From contig CAIOKE010000311.1 of the NCBI GenBank assembly GCA_903858815.1, positions 20,807-84,806 on the forward strand: a DNA stretch of 64,000 nucleotides, read 5' to 3'. Made by a program: the position numbers and the translations under genes. The stretch's first letter is position 1. The number at the start of each line of letters is the position of its first letter. Below, in pieces: positions 10,700 to 20,855 of the stretch. The notes under the pieces are model-generated. The model made no database searches. It was not told the origin of the DNA and saw only the letters and a list, made by a program, of their open reading frames with translations. This stretch comes from an uncultured Planctomycetaceae bacterium. GTDB taxonomy: Bacteria; Planctomycetota; Planctomycetia; Planctomycetales; Planctomycetaceae.

Positions 10700-13600
10700 T
10701 TAGTTGTGATGACCATGCACACCAAACAATGCATGCCCACGATCGCCACCAGCCAGCACCCACGCCAATAAATCCAGAATCTCCTCTCGTGTCAACTTGT
10801 TCAGTACCCCCCTCGGCATGATGCTGACGTCACTCTGAGTACGCTCGTCAATCTCCGACTTCCGCACCACCACCAATTTGTCCGGTGCCGCTGGGTTGTC
10901 CAGAACTTTCAGGACCTCACCTGCATCCTCCACCACCAACCCGGTAATAACCTGTCCGGACTTCAGCACCAGCACGCTGGATTGATACTTCGGCTCAATT
11001 TTCTTCGACGGATTCAGAATGTGGTCCAGCACATCAACCCGCGAATACTCCACAGGCAACTTCGCAAGATCCGGACCGACGGCATTGCCCTGCCCGGAGA
11101 CTCGATGACACCCCGCACAGGCGGCCGCCCTGAACAACTGCTGGCCCACCGCAAAATTGCTGGCACGATGCGTCAGATGCATCACATCTCCCGCCAGATC
11201 GTCCAACTGCCATTCCGTGTTTCGCCCCAGATACTTCAGCAAATCGTCCCGCTGCTGCAGCTTCACTTTCGACAGATACGCTGCAGGGTCTGCTTCGTAC
11301 GCTCGCAGATCAGATACGATATACAGAGCCCCGTACATCCGCCGCCAATGGCCCGGATAGGTACACACATAAGGATAAATGCCAGGCTCCCGCGGAGTTT
11401 CAAAGTAGACGGAAGCCACTTCGCCGGGCTGGACCAGTGTGCTGGCCGCCAGGACATCCTCTGACCGCGGCACAAATCCCCGTTCGGCCGCGTCAGCATC
11501 TCGACCGGTCGACTCCGCCAGTTCACCCACTGCCGCCAGCGTGCCGGGTTTCACAATCGCCACGTTGTGCGGCATGTTGTCAGAATTTGTCAGACGAAAC
11601 TCCACCGGACGCCCCGCCTGCACCGCCACGATTTCGCGATCATAAATCATTCGCTCAGGCACCGTGCCCAGTGCAATCAACGGCACCACAACGTCCCGCA
11701 ACTGTCCCTCCAGACTGTCCGCTGCCGCACCAGTTAAAACCCTTAAAGCCGCCTCTGCCAGCGAGACAGCAAGGGCAGCAGCATCCGTATTGCGCTGCTG
11801 CGGTTCCAGTCCAGACAGGTATTTGACAGCAGCTGTTCCCACCTGAGTCGCCAGCATCGCCGGCCACTTGTCCTCTGGTATTGCCGCCAGTGCTGTCAGC
11901 ACACTACCCGTGGATGTCCCAGTCTCCAGTAACCCAGCAAACACGGCCGTCTTCTCTGACTCAAAACCAGCAATTCCCGACAATGCCACAACCGCCAGAT
12001 CCTGAGGGGTCTGATCCGCTGCTGACACCAGCACATCCGCCGGAATCTCCTGCCGACTGAAGCCCGGCCCCGACCAGCTGACACTCAGACCGTCACCACC
12101 ACCATTATCAAAATACGTCGCCACAATCGCATGCAGGCCCGCCTCCAGACGAATCGCCTGCCCCTTTTCTACCATGCCGTGCAGACCATCATTATCAATC
12201 AGCAATTCACCATCCAGATAAAACCGTGACCCGTCATCCGAACTGATGAAGAATTCATACTGTCCGGACCGTTCAATACGAATGTGTCCCCGGAACATCA
12301 GAGCAAAGCTGTCGCGAGTCTGCAGCACCGGCTGCTCCATCACAATTCTTTCCGCCACACCCGTCGCATTCGCAGTCAGAGCCTGCAGAGTTTCCTGAGC
12401 CACATTCGCGGGATTCGGAGCATAAAAATCCACACGTAATCCGGGCCGCACCAGCGGAGCCCCTGCGCTGCTGCCCGGCAGCGTCGGTACCAACACAGCC
12501 AGCTGCGGAAACAGCGATTCCAAAGCCGGCCTCGAAGTCACCAGTGGCAAGGCACGCAACACATCCTCCTGCAACAACTGCTCCTGCCGCATCGCGGCAA
12601 AGACCGCTTCCGGCCCGCCATCTGCATTGATCCACGCAGCCAGCGCGACGCGGCGAGTTTCAGCCGAATGTGCGGACTGCGCCAACTTCACAATCCGCTC
12701 GCGAACCCGCACCAACTGCTCGACCGGCTGACCAGCCAGAAGTCGACTGAGGCTGTTCACCACATTCTCGCTGGCTTTCGCATTCAACTCCTCGATCAGC
12801 AAAAACAGCTGCTCTGCCTCCGGCACACCTCGCAGGGCTGCCAGCCCGGCCAGAGCCTTCCGCAAAGTCTGCTCGGAAACGCTGCCCCTCGTCAGAATCG
12901 CTCGGTAGACGACTTCGGATGACTCCATCTTCAGCAGATCTTCAACGCTGGCATGCGACAAAGCATAAGCCTCTGCACCTCGAGACAGCTTTCCTCCGGC
13001 AGCAAGCAAATTTCGCACTGCCCCATCAAGGTCGATGGCTCCCCGAGCCTGCCGAATCACAAAACTCAACTGTGCATCCTGCTCCGTCTGCATGGCCGCA
13101 AACAGGATCTCGGCCGCCAGCGGTCCGCGAGTAAACGAAGCGGCCACAACCGCTTCTGCTCGCACCTGTGGTGACGGATCCCCAGCCCGCTTCAACAACA
13201 ATCGTTCCCATGCCAGCACTCTGTCTGCACTCGCTCCCTCATCCAGCACTGCAGGAATCGCGAGTCCGGCAGAGTTCCGCAATTGCGCCGTCTTCGTCGA
13301 CACTGCCGGACGCAGCGAGACATCACGAGCAACATCACGAAGTACACGCACTGCTGCTGCGCGAGCATCCTCCACCGGGCTCTCCAGCAACTGCTCAAGT
13401 AACTCAAAATCCGTCCGTCGCGCCCGCTGCGTTGTCCAAAGCACCTCCACCAGCGAACGCGCATCGGCTGCAGCATCCAATCGCAGCCCCTGACGCCATG
13501 CCTGTACCGCAGTCAACACCTCTGACTGATCCCGCCCCGTCAGTTCCAGACGAGCCCGGTAACGGTCGGCCAGCACCGGTGACGACAGCACCTGCACAAC

Positions 13601-16045
13601 CGCCTCAGTCTCTGCCCCTCGCAATCGCGGCGGTCGCTGGACCCCACGCCCCGTAGCCGTCACACGATAAATTCGACCATGCTGATGATCCCGACTGGGG
13701 TCCCGCAGATTATGCTGCATATGGCCGATGATCGGATTCTGCCAGTCCAGCACATACAACGCCCCGTCACCACCAATCTCCATGTCGCTGGGGCGGAAGT
13801 TCTGATCAGACGAATACAGAATCGGTTCCACTTCCCGAGCAAAAAAGCCGGCACCACGCTTCTCAAAACGATATTGAGTCACCCCCTGAAAGCCAATCAC
13901 ATTGGCGATCAACAGATTCCCGCGGTTCTGCTCGGCAAAATGCTGACTATCCAGAATACAGATCGCTGGAACCGGACGAACTCGCTTTTCATACAACTGC
14001 TCAGGAGCCCCCTGTCCTGGCATCCCGATGTAATTCCCAGTGCCACCAGTCCCGTCAGTGACAAACTGATTGCCCCACTGATCAAACACATCGCCATGCG
14101 GATTTGGACCGATGGGAAAATGGAAATTGATGTCGAAGGTGACGGGATCCCACTCATAGACCCCAGCGGCACCCGTACCAAATCGCTTTACAGGCCCCCA
14201 CGGTGTTTCAAAATTCTCAGCATGAAAGATTCCGCGTGAAAAGTAAAAACGCCCCCCGGGACTCATCACAAACGCATTCGCCGTATGGTGAGTGTCGGCC
14301 GAATCAAGCCCGTGAAAAATTCGCTCCCGAAGATCGGCACGATCGTCCCCGTCTGTGTCCTTCAGGAACCAGATATCAGGGGCCATCGCTACCAGCACTC
14401 CCCCATTCCAGAATTCAAATCCCGTGGGATTATGCAGACCATCGGCAAACGTAATGCAGCGATCAGCCACCCCATCGAAATCGTCGTCCGGGAAAATCAA
14501 CAGCTTATCATTCATCGCCTCCAGCGGATTCCAGTGTGGGTATGTGGGCCATGCTGCCACCCACAGTCGACCATCAGGATCCACAGCACTCTGTACCGGA
14601 TTCACCAGATCAGAGAACATCTCCTCAGAGGCAAACAGGTTGACCTGCATTCCGCTGTGCACCGTCATCTTCTCGATCGCCTCAGTACCACCATAAAATC
14701 GATGTCGCCCACCCTCCAGTTGACCGGGCTTGTTGGTCCGCACCTCCAGCGGCTGCGGCAGTGCCGTGTCATCAGGCTCCACGGCCCGCCCCTCAGCCGC
14801 CGCCCAGATCACAGCGTCCCGACGTGCGGTCATCTCTGTCAGAATCTCAAGTTCACGCTGCATGACCTCAAAATTGGTCTGCCCCGCCACAAATTGCAGC
14901 CCGGAACGACCACCAAACACGCTGTATCCATCAGTCGCGCGATAAACATTGTGCCAAGACAGGTTCTTCGCCAGCACTGCCCGACGAATCAGTGCCAGCT
15001 GATCATCCGTCGCCCGCCCCAATCCGACTGCGAACACCGTACTGACAATCGTCTCCGCAACAATGCGATTGCCTCGATCATTCAGATGCACACCGTTCAG
15101 CGTCAACTCGCCAAAAGCCGCACGTTCTGCCGCATCCTGTGGCACAGTGCGGCCGAAACGATCGCGACGGACTCCCGCCGAATTCCGCACCAGACTGGTA
15201 TCCCACGACACGGTCGATGCGACCTGCTTCGTCGCCGCAAACAGATTGACAAACGGCACCTGCAACTCGGACGCCACACGACCCATTTCGGCCGTATACA
15301 GTTCCAGACGACTATTCACACTGCTGCCATCGGGCAGTTCCGATAACTGCAGATTCTCAAACCACGTCGGTGAACACAGCACCACCTGCGGAGCCGTCCG
15401 ACCGTTATACCGCTGTGCCACGGTGTGGTTCACAAAGGCAGTCAGGTCCCCCCGAAACTTCTCCAGCCCAGCCTGACCACCCCACGACTCATTGTAACCA
15501 AAACAGGCGATCACAACATCAGCACGCACCTTCGTCAGCCAGTCATCCGGACTGCCGAAGTTGTCGGATCGCGGACGTTCTGTCAGCGTGTCACCGCTGA
15601 ATCCCAGATCACGCACCACCAGCCGATGCTGTGGATACGCCGATTGCAGCAGCGTCTCCAGCCAGCCCGCATGCTGCATACGATCAGCCAGAGTATTCCC
15701 GATCACGGCAATCCGCATTTCCGGCTGCAGAACAATCGCGTGCTGCGCCTGGACTGCAGCAGCAGGACTCAATAAACAGCCAATGCTGACGATCAGACTT
15801 TGAACGAGACGCAGACAGGCGGCAGACGGCGCACAGATCGTTTGAACATGGCAGGTGGTAGACAGCAAGTATCGCATGAGCTGATCCGAGGGCGGGCAGG
15901 GCAGATTCAGAACTGATTTCCACCCCAGCATCTCAGGTTCCTCAATGCAGTCAAGCGCAGCACTCGTCGCGGGCTGAATGAAAACACGCCGCATGGCCTC
16001 CCCCCGGAACCACGCAGCGTGCCTCAGATTCAGGTGGTCAACCAC
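10700..16045 (-). CDS. Giant secreted multidomain redox protein: SGNH/GDSL-like hydrolase + PVC dehydrogenase-type beta-propeller + HEAT repeats + PA14 + plastocyanin/azurin-like Cu domain + C-terminal cytochrome c
   Basis: Single 1781-aa ORF; motifs VNLFASEEMFSDLVNPVQSAVDPDGRLWVAAWPTYPHWNP, PA14-like YEFFISSDDGSRFYLDGELLIDNDG, Cu ligands MPHN...YVCTYPGHWRRM, heme CAGCH. True start may be 15877 (MRYLLSTTCHVQT, signal-like). Confidence 0.88.
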   Translation of the reverse strand: MVDHLNLRHAAWFRGEAMRRVFIQPATSAALDCIEEPEMLGWKSVLNLPCPPSDQLMRYLLSTTCHVQTICAPSAACLRLVQSLIVSIGCLLSPAAAVQAQHAIVLQPEMRIAVIGNTLADRMQHAGWLETLLQSAYPQHRLVVRDLGFSGDTLTERPRSDNFGSPDDWLTKVRADVVIACFGYNESWGGQAGLEKFRGDLTAFVNHTVAQRYNGRTAPQVVLCSPTWFENLQLSELPDGSSVNSRLELYTAEMGRVASELQVPFVNLFAATKQVASTVSWDTSLVRNSAGVRRDRFGRTVPQDAAERAAFGELTLNGVHLNDRGNRIVAETIVSTVFAVGLGRATDDQLALIRRAVLAKNLSWHNVYRATDGYSVFGGRSGLQFVAGQTNFEVMQRELEILTEMTARRDAVIWAAAEGRAVEPDDTALPQPLEVRTNKPGQLEGGRHRFYGGTEAIEKMTVHSGMQVNLFASEEMFSDLVNPVQSAVDPDGRLWVAAWPTYPHWNPLEAMNDKLLIFPDDDFDGVADRCITFADGLHNPTGFEFWNGGVLVAMAPDIWFLKDTDGDDRADLRERIFHGLDSADTHHTANAFVMSPGGRFYFSRGIFHAENFETPWGPVKRFGTGAAGVYEWDPVTFDINFHFPIGPNPHGDVFDQWGNQFVTDGTGGTGNYIGMPGQGAPEQLYEKRVRPVPAICILDSQHFAEQNRGNLLIANVIGFQGVTQYRFEKRGAGFFAREVEPILYSSDQNFRPSDMEIGGDGALYVLDWQNPIIGHMQHNLRDPSRDHQHGRIYRVTATGRGVQRPPRLRGAETEAVVQVLSSPVLADRYRARLELTGRDQSEVLTAVQAWRQGLRLDAAADARSLVEVLWTTQRARRTDFELLEQLLESPVEDARAAAVRVLRDVARDVSLRPAVSTKTAQLRNSAGLAIPAVLDEGASADRVLAWERLLLKRAGDPSPQVRAEAVVAASFTRGPLAAEILFAAMQTEQDAQLSFVIRQARGAIDLDGAVRNLLAAGGKLSRGAEAYALSHASVEDLLKMESSEVVYRAILTRGSVSEQTLRKALAGLAALRGVPEAEQLFLLIEELNAKASENVVNSLSRLLAGQPVEQLVRVRERIVKLAQSAHSAETRRVALAAWINADGGPEAVFAAMRQEQLLQEDVLRALPLVTSRPALESLFPQLAVLVPTLPGSSAGAPLVRPGLRVDFYAPNPANVAQETLQALTANATGVAERIVMEQPVLQTRDSFALMFRGHIRIERSGQYEFFISSDDGSRFYLDGELLIDNDGLHGMVEKGQAIRLEAGLHAIVATYFDNGGGDGLSVSWSGPGFSRQEIPADVLVSAADQTPQDLAVVALSGIAGFESEKTAVFAGLLETGTSTGSVLTALAAIPEDKWPAMLATQVGTAAVKYLSGLEPQQRNTDAAALAVSLAEAALRVLTGAAADSLEGQLRDVVVPLIALGTVPERMIYDREIVAVQAGRPVEFRLTNSDNMPHNVAIVKPGTLAAVGELAESTGRDADAAERGFVPRSEDVLAASTLVQPGEVASVYFETPREPGIYPYVCTYPGHWRRMYGALYIVSDLRAYEADPAAYLSKVKLQQRDDLLKYLGRNTEWQLDDLAGDVMHLTHRASNFAVGQQLFRAAACAGCHRVSGQGNAVGPDLAKLPVEYSRVDVLDHILNPSKKIEPKYQSSVLVLKSGQVITGLVVEDAGEVLKVLDNPAAPDKLVVVRKSEIDERTQSDVSIMPRGVLNKLTREEILDLLAWVLAGGDRGHALFGVHGHHN

Positions 16046-16091
16046 AGTCGGACAGGCTCAGGGAGTCGTCGACTGCAGTGACACCGTTCGC

Positions 16092-18041
16092 TCAGTCACC
16101 ATAGCCACTGCCTGCGCCGTAACCATAACCGGTTTTCACCGGCTTCGGCTCGTAGTTGTGCATGCCGCGACGATGATCATAATCCACACTGGAACAGTGC
16201 GCGGTGTAGGAACCGCTGAAAGTGCGGAAGTGCTTCAGAATCTCTACTTCTTCGCCACCATACACTGTGGCCACGTCTGCCTTGCAGGCATCCGTACGAT
16301 ATGGAGCCTGACCGTTGATCCGACAGATCTGGTACGAACCCCCGGGAATGTGAATCGGGCAGGCATCCGCCGAGCGATTGCGGTACACCCAGCGTTCGAC
16401 ACAGCCAACCTTCGGCGATTCATAGCAGGATTTGCTGTCGTACTGCCGTTTGTTGACCTGATAGCCATTCCCCGCAGATTCGATCTCGAAATATCGAGTC
16501 GTCTCGCAGTCTGATGGCTTCAGAATCCGATGTGGTCGCAGACAGTCGCCCGGGCGGACTGTTGCACAATCCTTCTTCTTCGAACCCTCCACCACAAACT
16601 TCAGCCATGGAGTGCAACCACGACCATAACGATCGTCATCGCACTTCTCATCATCCCGGCCGTAGCCACTCTTCGAATCCGAATAGCCCTGACCATACGA
16701 GCTTCGACGGTTGTAGTCGCTGTCACCACTGCGACCGTAGCCGCTGCCGGACTTTGAGTCCCGGTCACCATAGCTGTCGCCCGAAGACCCATAGCGACGA
16801 TCATCGTCGTCATCGCAGTCATTCTTTCGGTCGTTACCCGCCCCATGCCCGTTGCCGCAGCGTGGCTTCCCGGATGGACGGCATCCATACGACTGTTCCA
16901 GCGAGTTGCACAGGTAAATCTCATTATCGCAGTCGCTGAAGTCAATCACTACGTCTGCTCGCTCGCCCGGACACAACACCACACAGTCCTCTTCCACGGC
17001 GTTGTTGTACAGCCATGAATCCTTTCCAAGGCGGATCAGTTTCATGCCGTTATTCAGCTTCAGCGTCAGGAATCGTGTGTTGCAGGCATTCAGCAGACGG
17101 AAACGATACTTGCGTCGCTCTACATTCAGAACTGGCTGCACCTTGCCATTCACAACATACAGGTCACCAAGATTGCCTTCATCCTGCTGTGATTTATAAC
17201 AGAGCGAACCATCAGAATTCAGGCTGCGATCCTGCAGACACAGAGGTATGTCATACCGAGCGGCCGGCAGGACATTCCGCTGCACCAGATCATATTCCGT
17301 CTCATCCATACTGAGACAGAAACCGGAAAGACCGTAATAATTGCTGGCCCCGGCAACCCCCTGAGCCCGATCATGATACCACGCCGTCGATGGACTTTCG
17401 GAATAGTCCGGACGACCACCCAGCATGGGCACTGTGTTCGGCAGGAAATAGTCCCGCGCCCGGCCCGGAAGAACGTACTGATTGGGAGCACCAGCGGAAT
17501 GTGATGGCAGATCCAGCCCATGAAAATGACAGGCCATCTCAAGATCAATATCATTCCAGAGACGCAGCACACATGGCTGTCCAACCACTGTGCGAATCGT
17601 CGGACCCGGAACTGATCCACCATAACCATACACAGGAGTCTTCACGCCCGGAACATACTCGTTCACAGACTTCTTCGCTCGCAACTCATAAAACGCCGGC
17701 TGGTACTTCTCATACCACGTGGTTTCAGGTGACTCGGCACAACGACGATCGCGATACTCCGGCGCTACCCCGTGATATGCAGAACCCACACGGTACGGAT
17801 CCTGACCAACAGCCTTCGGACGCAGCACTGGAGGTATCGGACACTTCTGCGTAAATGGTCGATATCCAAAGACGTCCACACCCTTCTTACCACCCGACTT
17901 CCTGACACCTGACAGCGAATATCCACCGCCACCCTTACCTGACTTCCCCTTGCTGTCAGCTGTCACCACACCTGCTGAAACCGCCGCAATTGCCCCCGCA
18001 GCCTGCTGCAAAAGTGCACGTCGTGATACGGAACTGGACAT
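16092..18041 (-). CDS. Degenerate, cysteine-rich multicopper-oxidase-fold protein, Tat-like signal (SRRALLQQAAG), with D/S/G/Y-rich insertion
   Basis: Aligns along its length with the split MCO at 18847-21916 (for example RLGKDSWLYNNAVEEDCVVLCPGERADVVIDFSD) but 5 of 10 expected Cu-ligand His are replaced; ORF-track start 18092 moved to MSSSVSRRALL at 18041. Confidence 0.85.
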   Translation of the reverse strand: MSSSVSRRALLQQAAGAIAAVSAGVVTADSKGKSGKGGGGYSLSGVRKSGGKKGVDVFGYRPFTQKCPIPPVLRPKAVGQDPYRVGSAYHGVAPEYRDRRCAESPETTWYEKYQPAFYELRAKKSVNEYVPGVKTPVYGYGGSVPGPTIRTVVGQPCVLRLWNDIDLEMACHFHGLDLPSHSAGAPNQYVLPGRARDYFLPNTVPMLGGRPDYSESPSTAWYHDRAQGVAGASNYYGLSGFCLSMDETEYDLVQRNVLPAARYDIPLCLQDRSLNSDGSLCYKSQQDEGNLGDLYVVNGKVQPVLNVERRKYRFRLLNACNTRFLTLKLNNGMKLIRLGKDSWLYNNAVEEDCVVLCPGERADVVIDFSDCDNEIYLCNSLEQSYGCRPSGKPRCGNGHGAGNDRKNDCDDDDDRRYGSSGDSYGDRDSKSGSGYGRSGDSDYNRRSSYGQGYSDSKSGYGRDDEKCDDDRYGRGCTPWLKFVVEGSKKKDCATVRPGDCLRPHRILKPSDCETTRYFEIESAGNGYQVNKRQYDSKSCYESPKVGCVERWVYRNRSADACPIHIPGGSYQICRINGQAPYRTDACKADVATVYGGEEVEILKHFRTFSGSYTAHCSSVDYDHRRGMHNYEPKPVKTGYGYGAGSGYGD

Positions 18042-18252
18042 GATTGTAACTCCCCCCCCGAGGACCATTGTCCCTGAACGACAGACGAGCAATCCTCGCC
18101 AGATCGAACCACCGGGCTGACACAGCCACTGCAGTCAGGACTCCACTCCCCAAAGCAAACCCCAGACCAGTCGTTTTTTTTCATGCCACAAAAATTCAGA
18201 TTTCCCCGAACTCGAACTTTTCACAATGCTGAACATCGAAAATTCCAATCCT

Positions 18253-18265
18253 TAACACAGTGTTA
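18253..18265. promoter_or_regulatory. Perfect dyad TAACAC-A-GTGTTA upstream of the degenerate MCO; candidate operator
   Basis: 13-nt palindrome with 6-bp arms about 210 bp upstream of the 18041 start. Confidence 0.3.
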
Positions 18266-18661
18266 CAGACTTTGAATAACAATCCGTTGAATCTACTCAA
18301 CAGAATCATGCAGGCCACTGTTGGAGAATCACAACAAAGCATCAGATAGCTGCAGCCAGCCAATGATGCCCGATGATCAAAAAAACAACGATCTGTTGAC
18401 CACAGTGTTGCTTAGTCGCATCGTAGACAGGAAGCACGCTGGTAACGCTCCACAACACGCGATGTGATCTGCCAACACTCGTGGAAAAAACACTGGACTT
18501 ATTCGATGTTGCTGTAAGGCAACACAAGTTTCCGGAACGCAACGGTAGTGCCGCCACGCATCATGTGAACCCGAATCTGTCGATCACACAGTGGCCGTCA
18601 GCCCTGAGCGCTCTGCAACTCCGTGCGCAGAGTACCACTCAGCAAACGGGAGCCTCGCTGT

Positions 18662-18692
18662 CGTCACCGAACTGGTGCTCGATCGCCCCGGG
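18662..18692. repeat. Single diverged, inverted relative of the tandem repeat at 63.79-64.0 kb
   Basis: Reverse complement CCGGGGCGATCGAGCACCAGTTCGGTGACG matches CCGGGACCACCGAGCACCAGCTCGGTAACG at 25 of 30 positions by eye. Confidence 0.55.
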
Positions 18693-19545
18693 AAAGGTGC
18701 CCCTCGGGAGGGCGAGACTCCTGCCGAGCCGAAGTCAATTGCCAACGTTCAGTTGACTTCGTTCGCCCACAACCGTAGCCCGAGCATTCCTGCTCGGCCC
18801 CCCTTCACCCATCTGTTAATCACCCGAGGAATGCTGCTGGAGCAACTCAGGGAAAGGCCGCCTGAATTGGCCGAGGGGACTGCACCGGATTCACGTGCGG
18901 ATCGACCGTCATCATCATTCGCAGATCCTCGTGCTCAATCGTGTGACAGTGAAACACAAAAGGCCCCCGAAACGAACGGAAGTCCAGCAGCGATTCGGCC
19001 TCTCCACCGCCGTCAAGGATCACGACATCACTTTTGAATCGATCAGCCAGTGGGGGCGGAGCACCATTCAGACGAATGATCTGTTGCCCTGTCAGATGGA
19101 CATGTACGGGATGCCACCAGCCGGCTGTACTGTTACGGAAGATCCAGCGTTCAACAGTCCCCAATGTCGGAGTCGCTGTGGCAATCGCGGGATCGAAATA
19201 CTGCTTGTTGATCTGCCACGCTCCATTCCGCCGCTGGAAATCAAAGACTCGAGTCGCCACAGCATCAGCAGGGTTCAGTTCCAGATGCGGCCGAAGCAGA
19301 GTTCCAGGAACAACGGAAGCGCTGTCGGGCTGGCGAGCCCCATCCACGACAAACTTCAGCCACTGCTGCGGTTGCTGCATGTGCACCGGCTTGGCAAGGC
19401 TGCCCGCTGGCTTGCGACCGTCAATCTGATACAGAATGTTCTCCAGAAACACCTCGTTCGGGGCATCACTTAAGTCTACCACCACGTCCGCTCGCTGCCC
19501 CGGCGCAAGCAGTATCGTCTGCTGCTCAATCGCTGCCGGATACAG

Positions 19546-19555
19546 CCAGGAATCC
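19546..19555. repeat. Target site duplication, left copy (CCAGGAATCC)
   Basis: Identical 10-mer at 20846-20855 flanking the IS. Confidence 0.93.
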
Positions 19556-20845
19556 CACGGCCAGCGCACACTAAGTTCCTTTGATGCCAAGGACTTGCAA
19601 CATGAAGTTCCAGTTCCAGCCGCATGATTTGCGCTTCATGACCAGGCTCATCTTGCCGGGATGCTGCTTGAGCAATGACAAAGTGAAGCGTCTGAGCCAT
19701 GCCATGTTCTCGGTTGCCTGTCGTTTTCGGGTCTTCAATCCGTCCTCATTGTAGGTGACATCCAGACTCCAGTGACAAGTATTCTCGATCCCCCAGTGAC
19801 TGCGAACACACCGCGCAAAAAGGGCCACATCAAGGGGCAGGCTGCTGAGGTAGTATCGAATCTCTGTATGCTCCTTGCCGCCCTTCACAAACGTGTAAAC
19901 GACTAATCCGATCGTTGCCAATCCCGCCCATAGACTACGATCCGGAAACTCCTTTGGCACCTCAAATTGAATATAGATGCGTGATTCATTTCTTCCGTGA
20001 CTGGGCTTCTTTGGCGTATCTTCAAGTTGCTGATGCCGGGTCTCGGAAAAGTCCCTGCTAACCTGCTCTTCGACGTAATTGATGACCGCTGCATTCGTCT
20101 TTTCGTGATTTGCTTTCAGCGCCAGAATGTAGTCACCTTTGCCATCCACAATCTGCTGGGCAATCTTCTTCTGCGTCCCCATGGCGTCGATCGTGATGAT
20201 CACCTTCTTTAAGTCGATCAGTCGCAAAAGCTGTGGAATTGCAGTGATCTCGTTCGATTTTTGATCCGTGGGCACCTGAGCCAGTGTGAGTCCTTTCTCC
20301 GAGGCCCATGCACTCACCAAATGCAGAGGACCGATTCCCCGGTTCGAATCACTGCTCCCCCGCAGCGTCTTTCCGTCAATGGCAACATGCCGCTGTGAAC
20401 CATCGTCGGTGCCTCCGATGAGTCGACTGATCCAGTCGGTAAAGCATTCCTGAAAGGCCTCCGGTTTAAGAGCACATAAGACTCTGCGAATCACATCACG
20501 TGACGGAATGCCATTCGGCAGGTCGAGCACAGACGGCAAATTTTCTTCAAGGCTCTTCGCCCAACGATGAATCGACGTCGGACCATCAGCTCCGGCAAGG
20601 ACGGCCATCAAGCTTATAGCAACGACACTCGCGAGCGGGTGCTTGCGATTGATCTCGGATCGCGGATCTTCGAGTTCATCAAAACACGCGACCAGTTCTT
20701 CAAGAGTTGCCAACACTGCCTGACTCACCACGACCAAGCCTCCCTGTTGAATCTGAGTTCTCAAAGAGGATGTCATAGCAGATCAACGGTCAATGCGCAA
20801 CATTACCAACTCAACTCATGTTACCCAGAGTGCGCGCTGGCCGTG
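19556..20845 (-). mobile_element. ISAs1-family insertion sequence, 1290 bp
   Basis: Terminal inverted repeats CACGGCCAGCGCACACT / CACGGCCAGCGCGCACT (16 of 17), single transposase ORF, 10-bp direct repeats. Confidence 0.93.
19571..20776 (-). CDS. ISAs1-family DDE transposase
   Basis: HVAIDGKTLRGS, VIITIDAMGTQKKIAQQI, SHWGIENTCHWSLDVTYNED motifs. Confidence 0.93.
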   Translation of the reverse strand: MTSSLRTQIQQGGLVVVSQAVLATLEELVACFDELEDPRSEINRKHPLASVVAISLMAVLAGADGPTSIHRWAKSLEENLPSVLDLPNGIPSRDVIRRVLCALKPEAFQECFTDWISRLIGGTDDGSQRHVAIDGKTLRGSSDSNRGIGPLHLVSAWASEKGLTLAQVPTDQKSNEITAIPQLLRLIDLKKVIITIDAMGTQKKIAQQIVDGKGDYILALKANHEKTNAAVINYVEEQVSRDFSETRHQQLEDTPKKPSHGRNESRIYIQFEVPKEFPDRSLWAGLATIGLVVYTFVKGGKEHTEIRYYLSSLPLDVALFARCVRSHWGIENTCHWSLDVTYNEDGLKTRKRQATENMAWLRRFTLSLLKQHPGKMSLVMKRKSCGWNWNFMLQVLGIKGT

Positions 20846-20855
20846 CCAGGAATCC
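20846..20855. repeat. Target site duplication, right copy (CCAGGAATCC)
   Basis: Identical to 19546-19555. Confidence 0.93.

Noticed and set aside
14285-15346. 353-aa plus-strand ORF inside the 1781-aa gene
   Set aside because: Antisense shadow ORF without recognizable motifs.
16092-18041. Heme-binding role for the Cys-rich MCO-like protein
   Set aside because: No CxxCH motif was found despite about 26 Cys.
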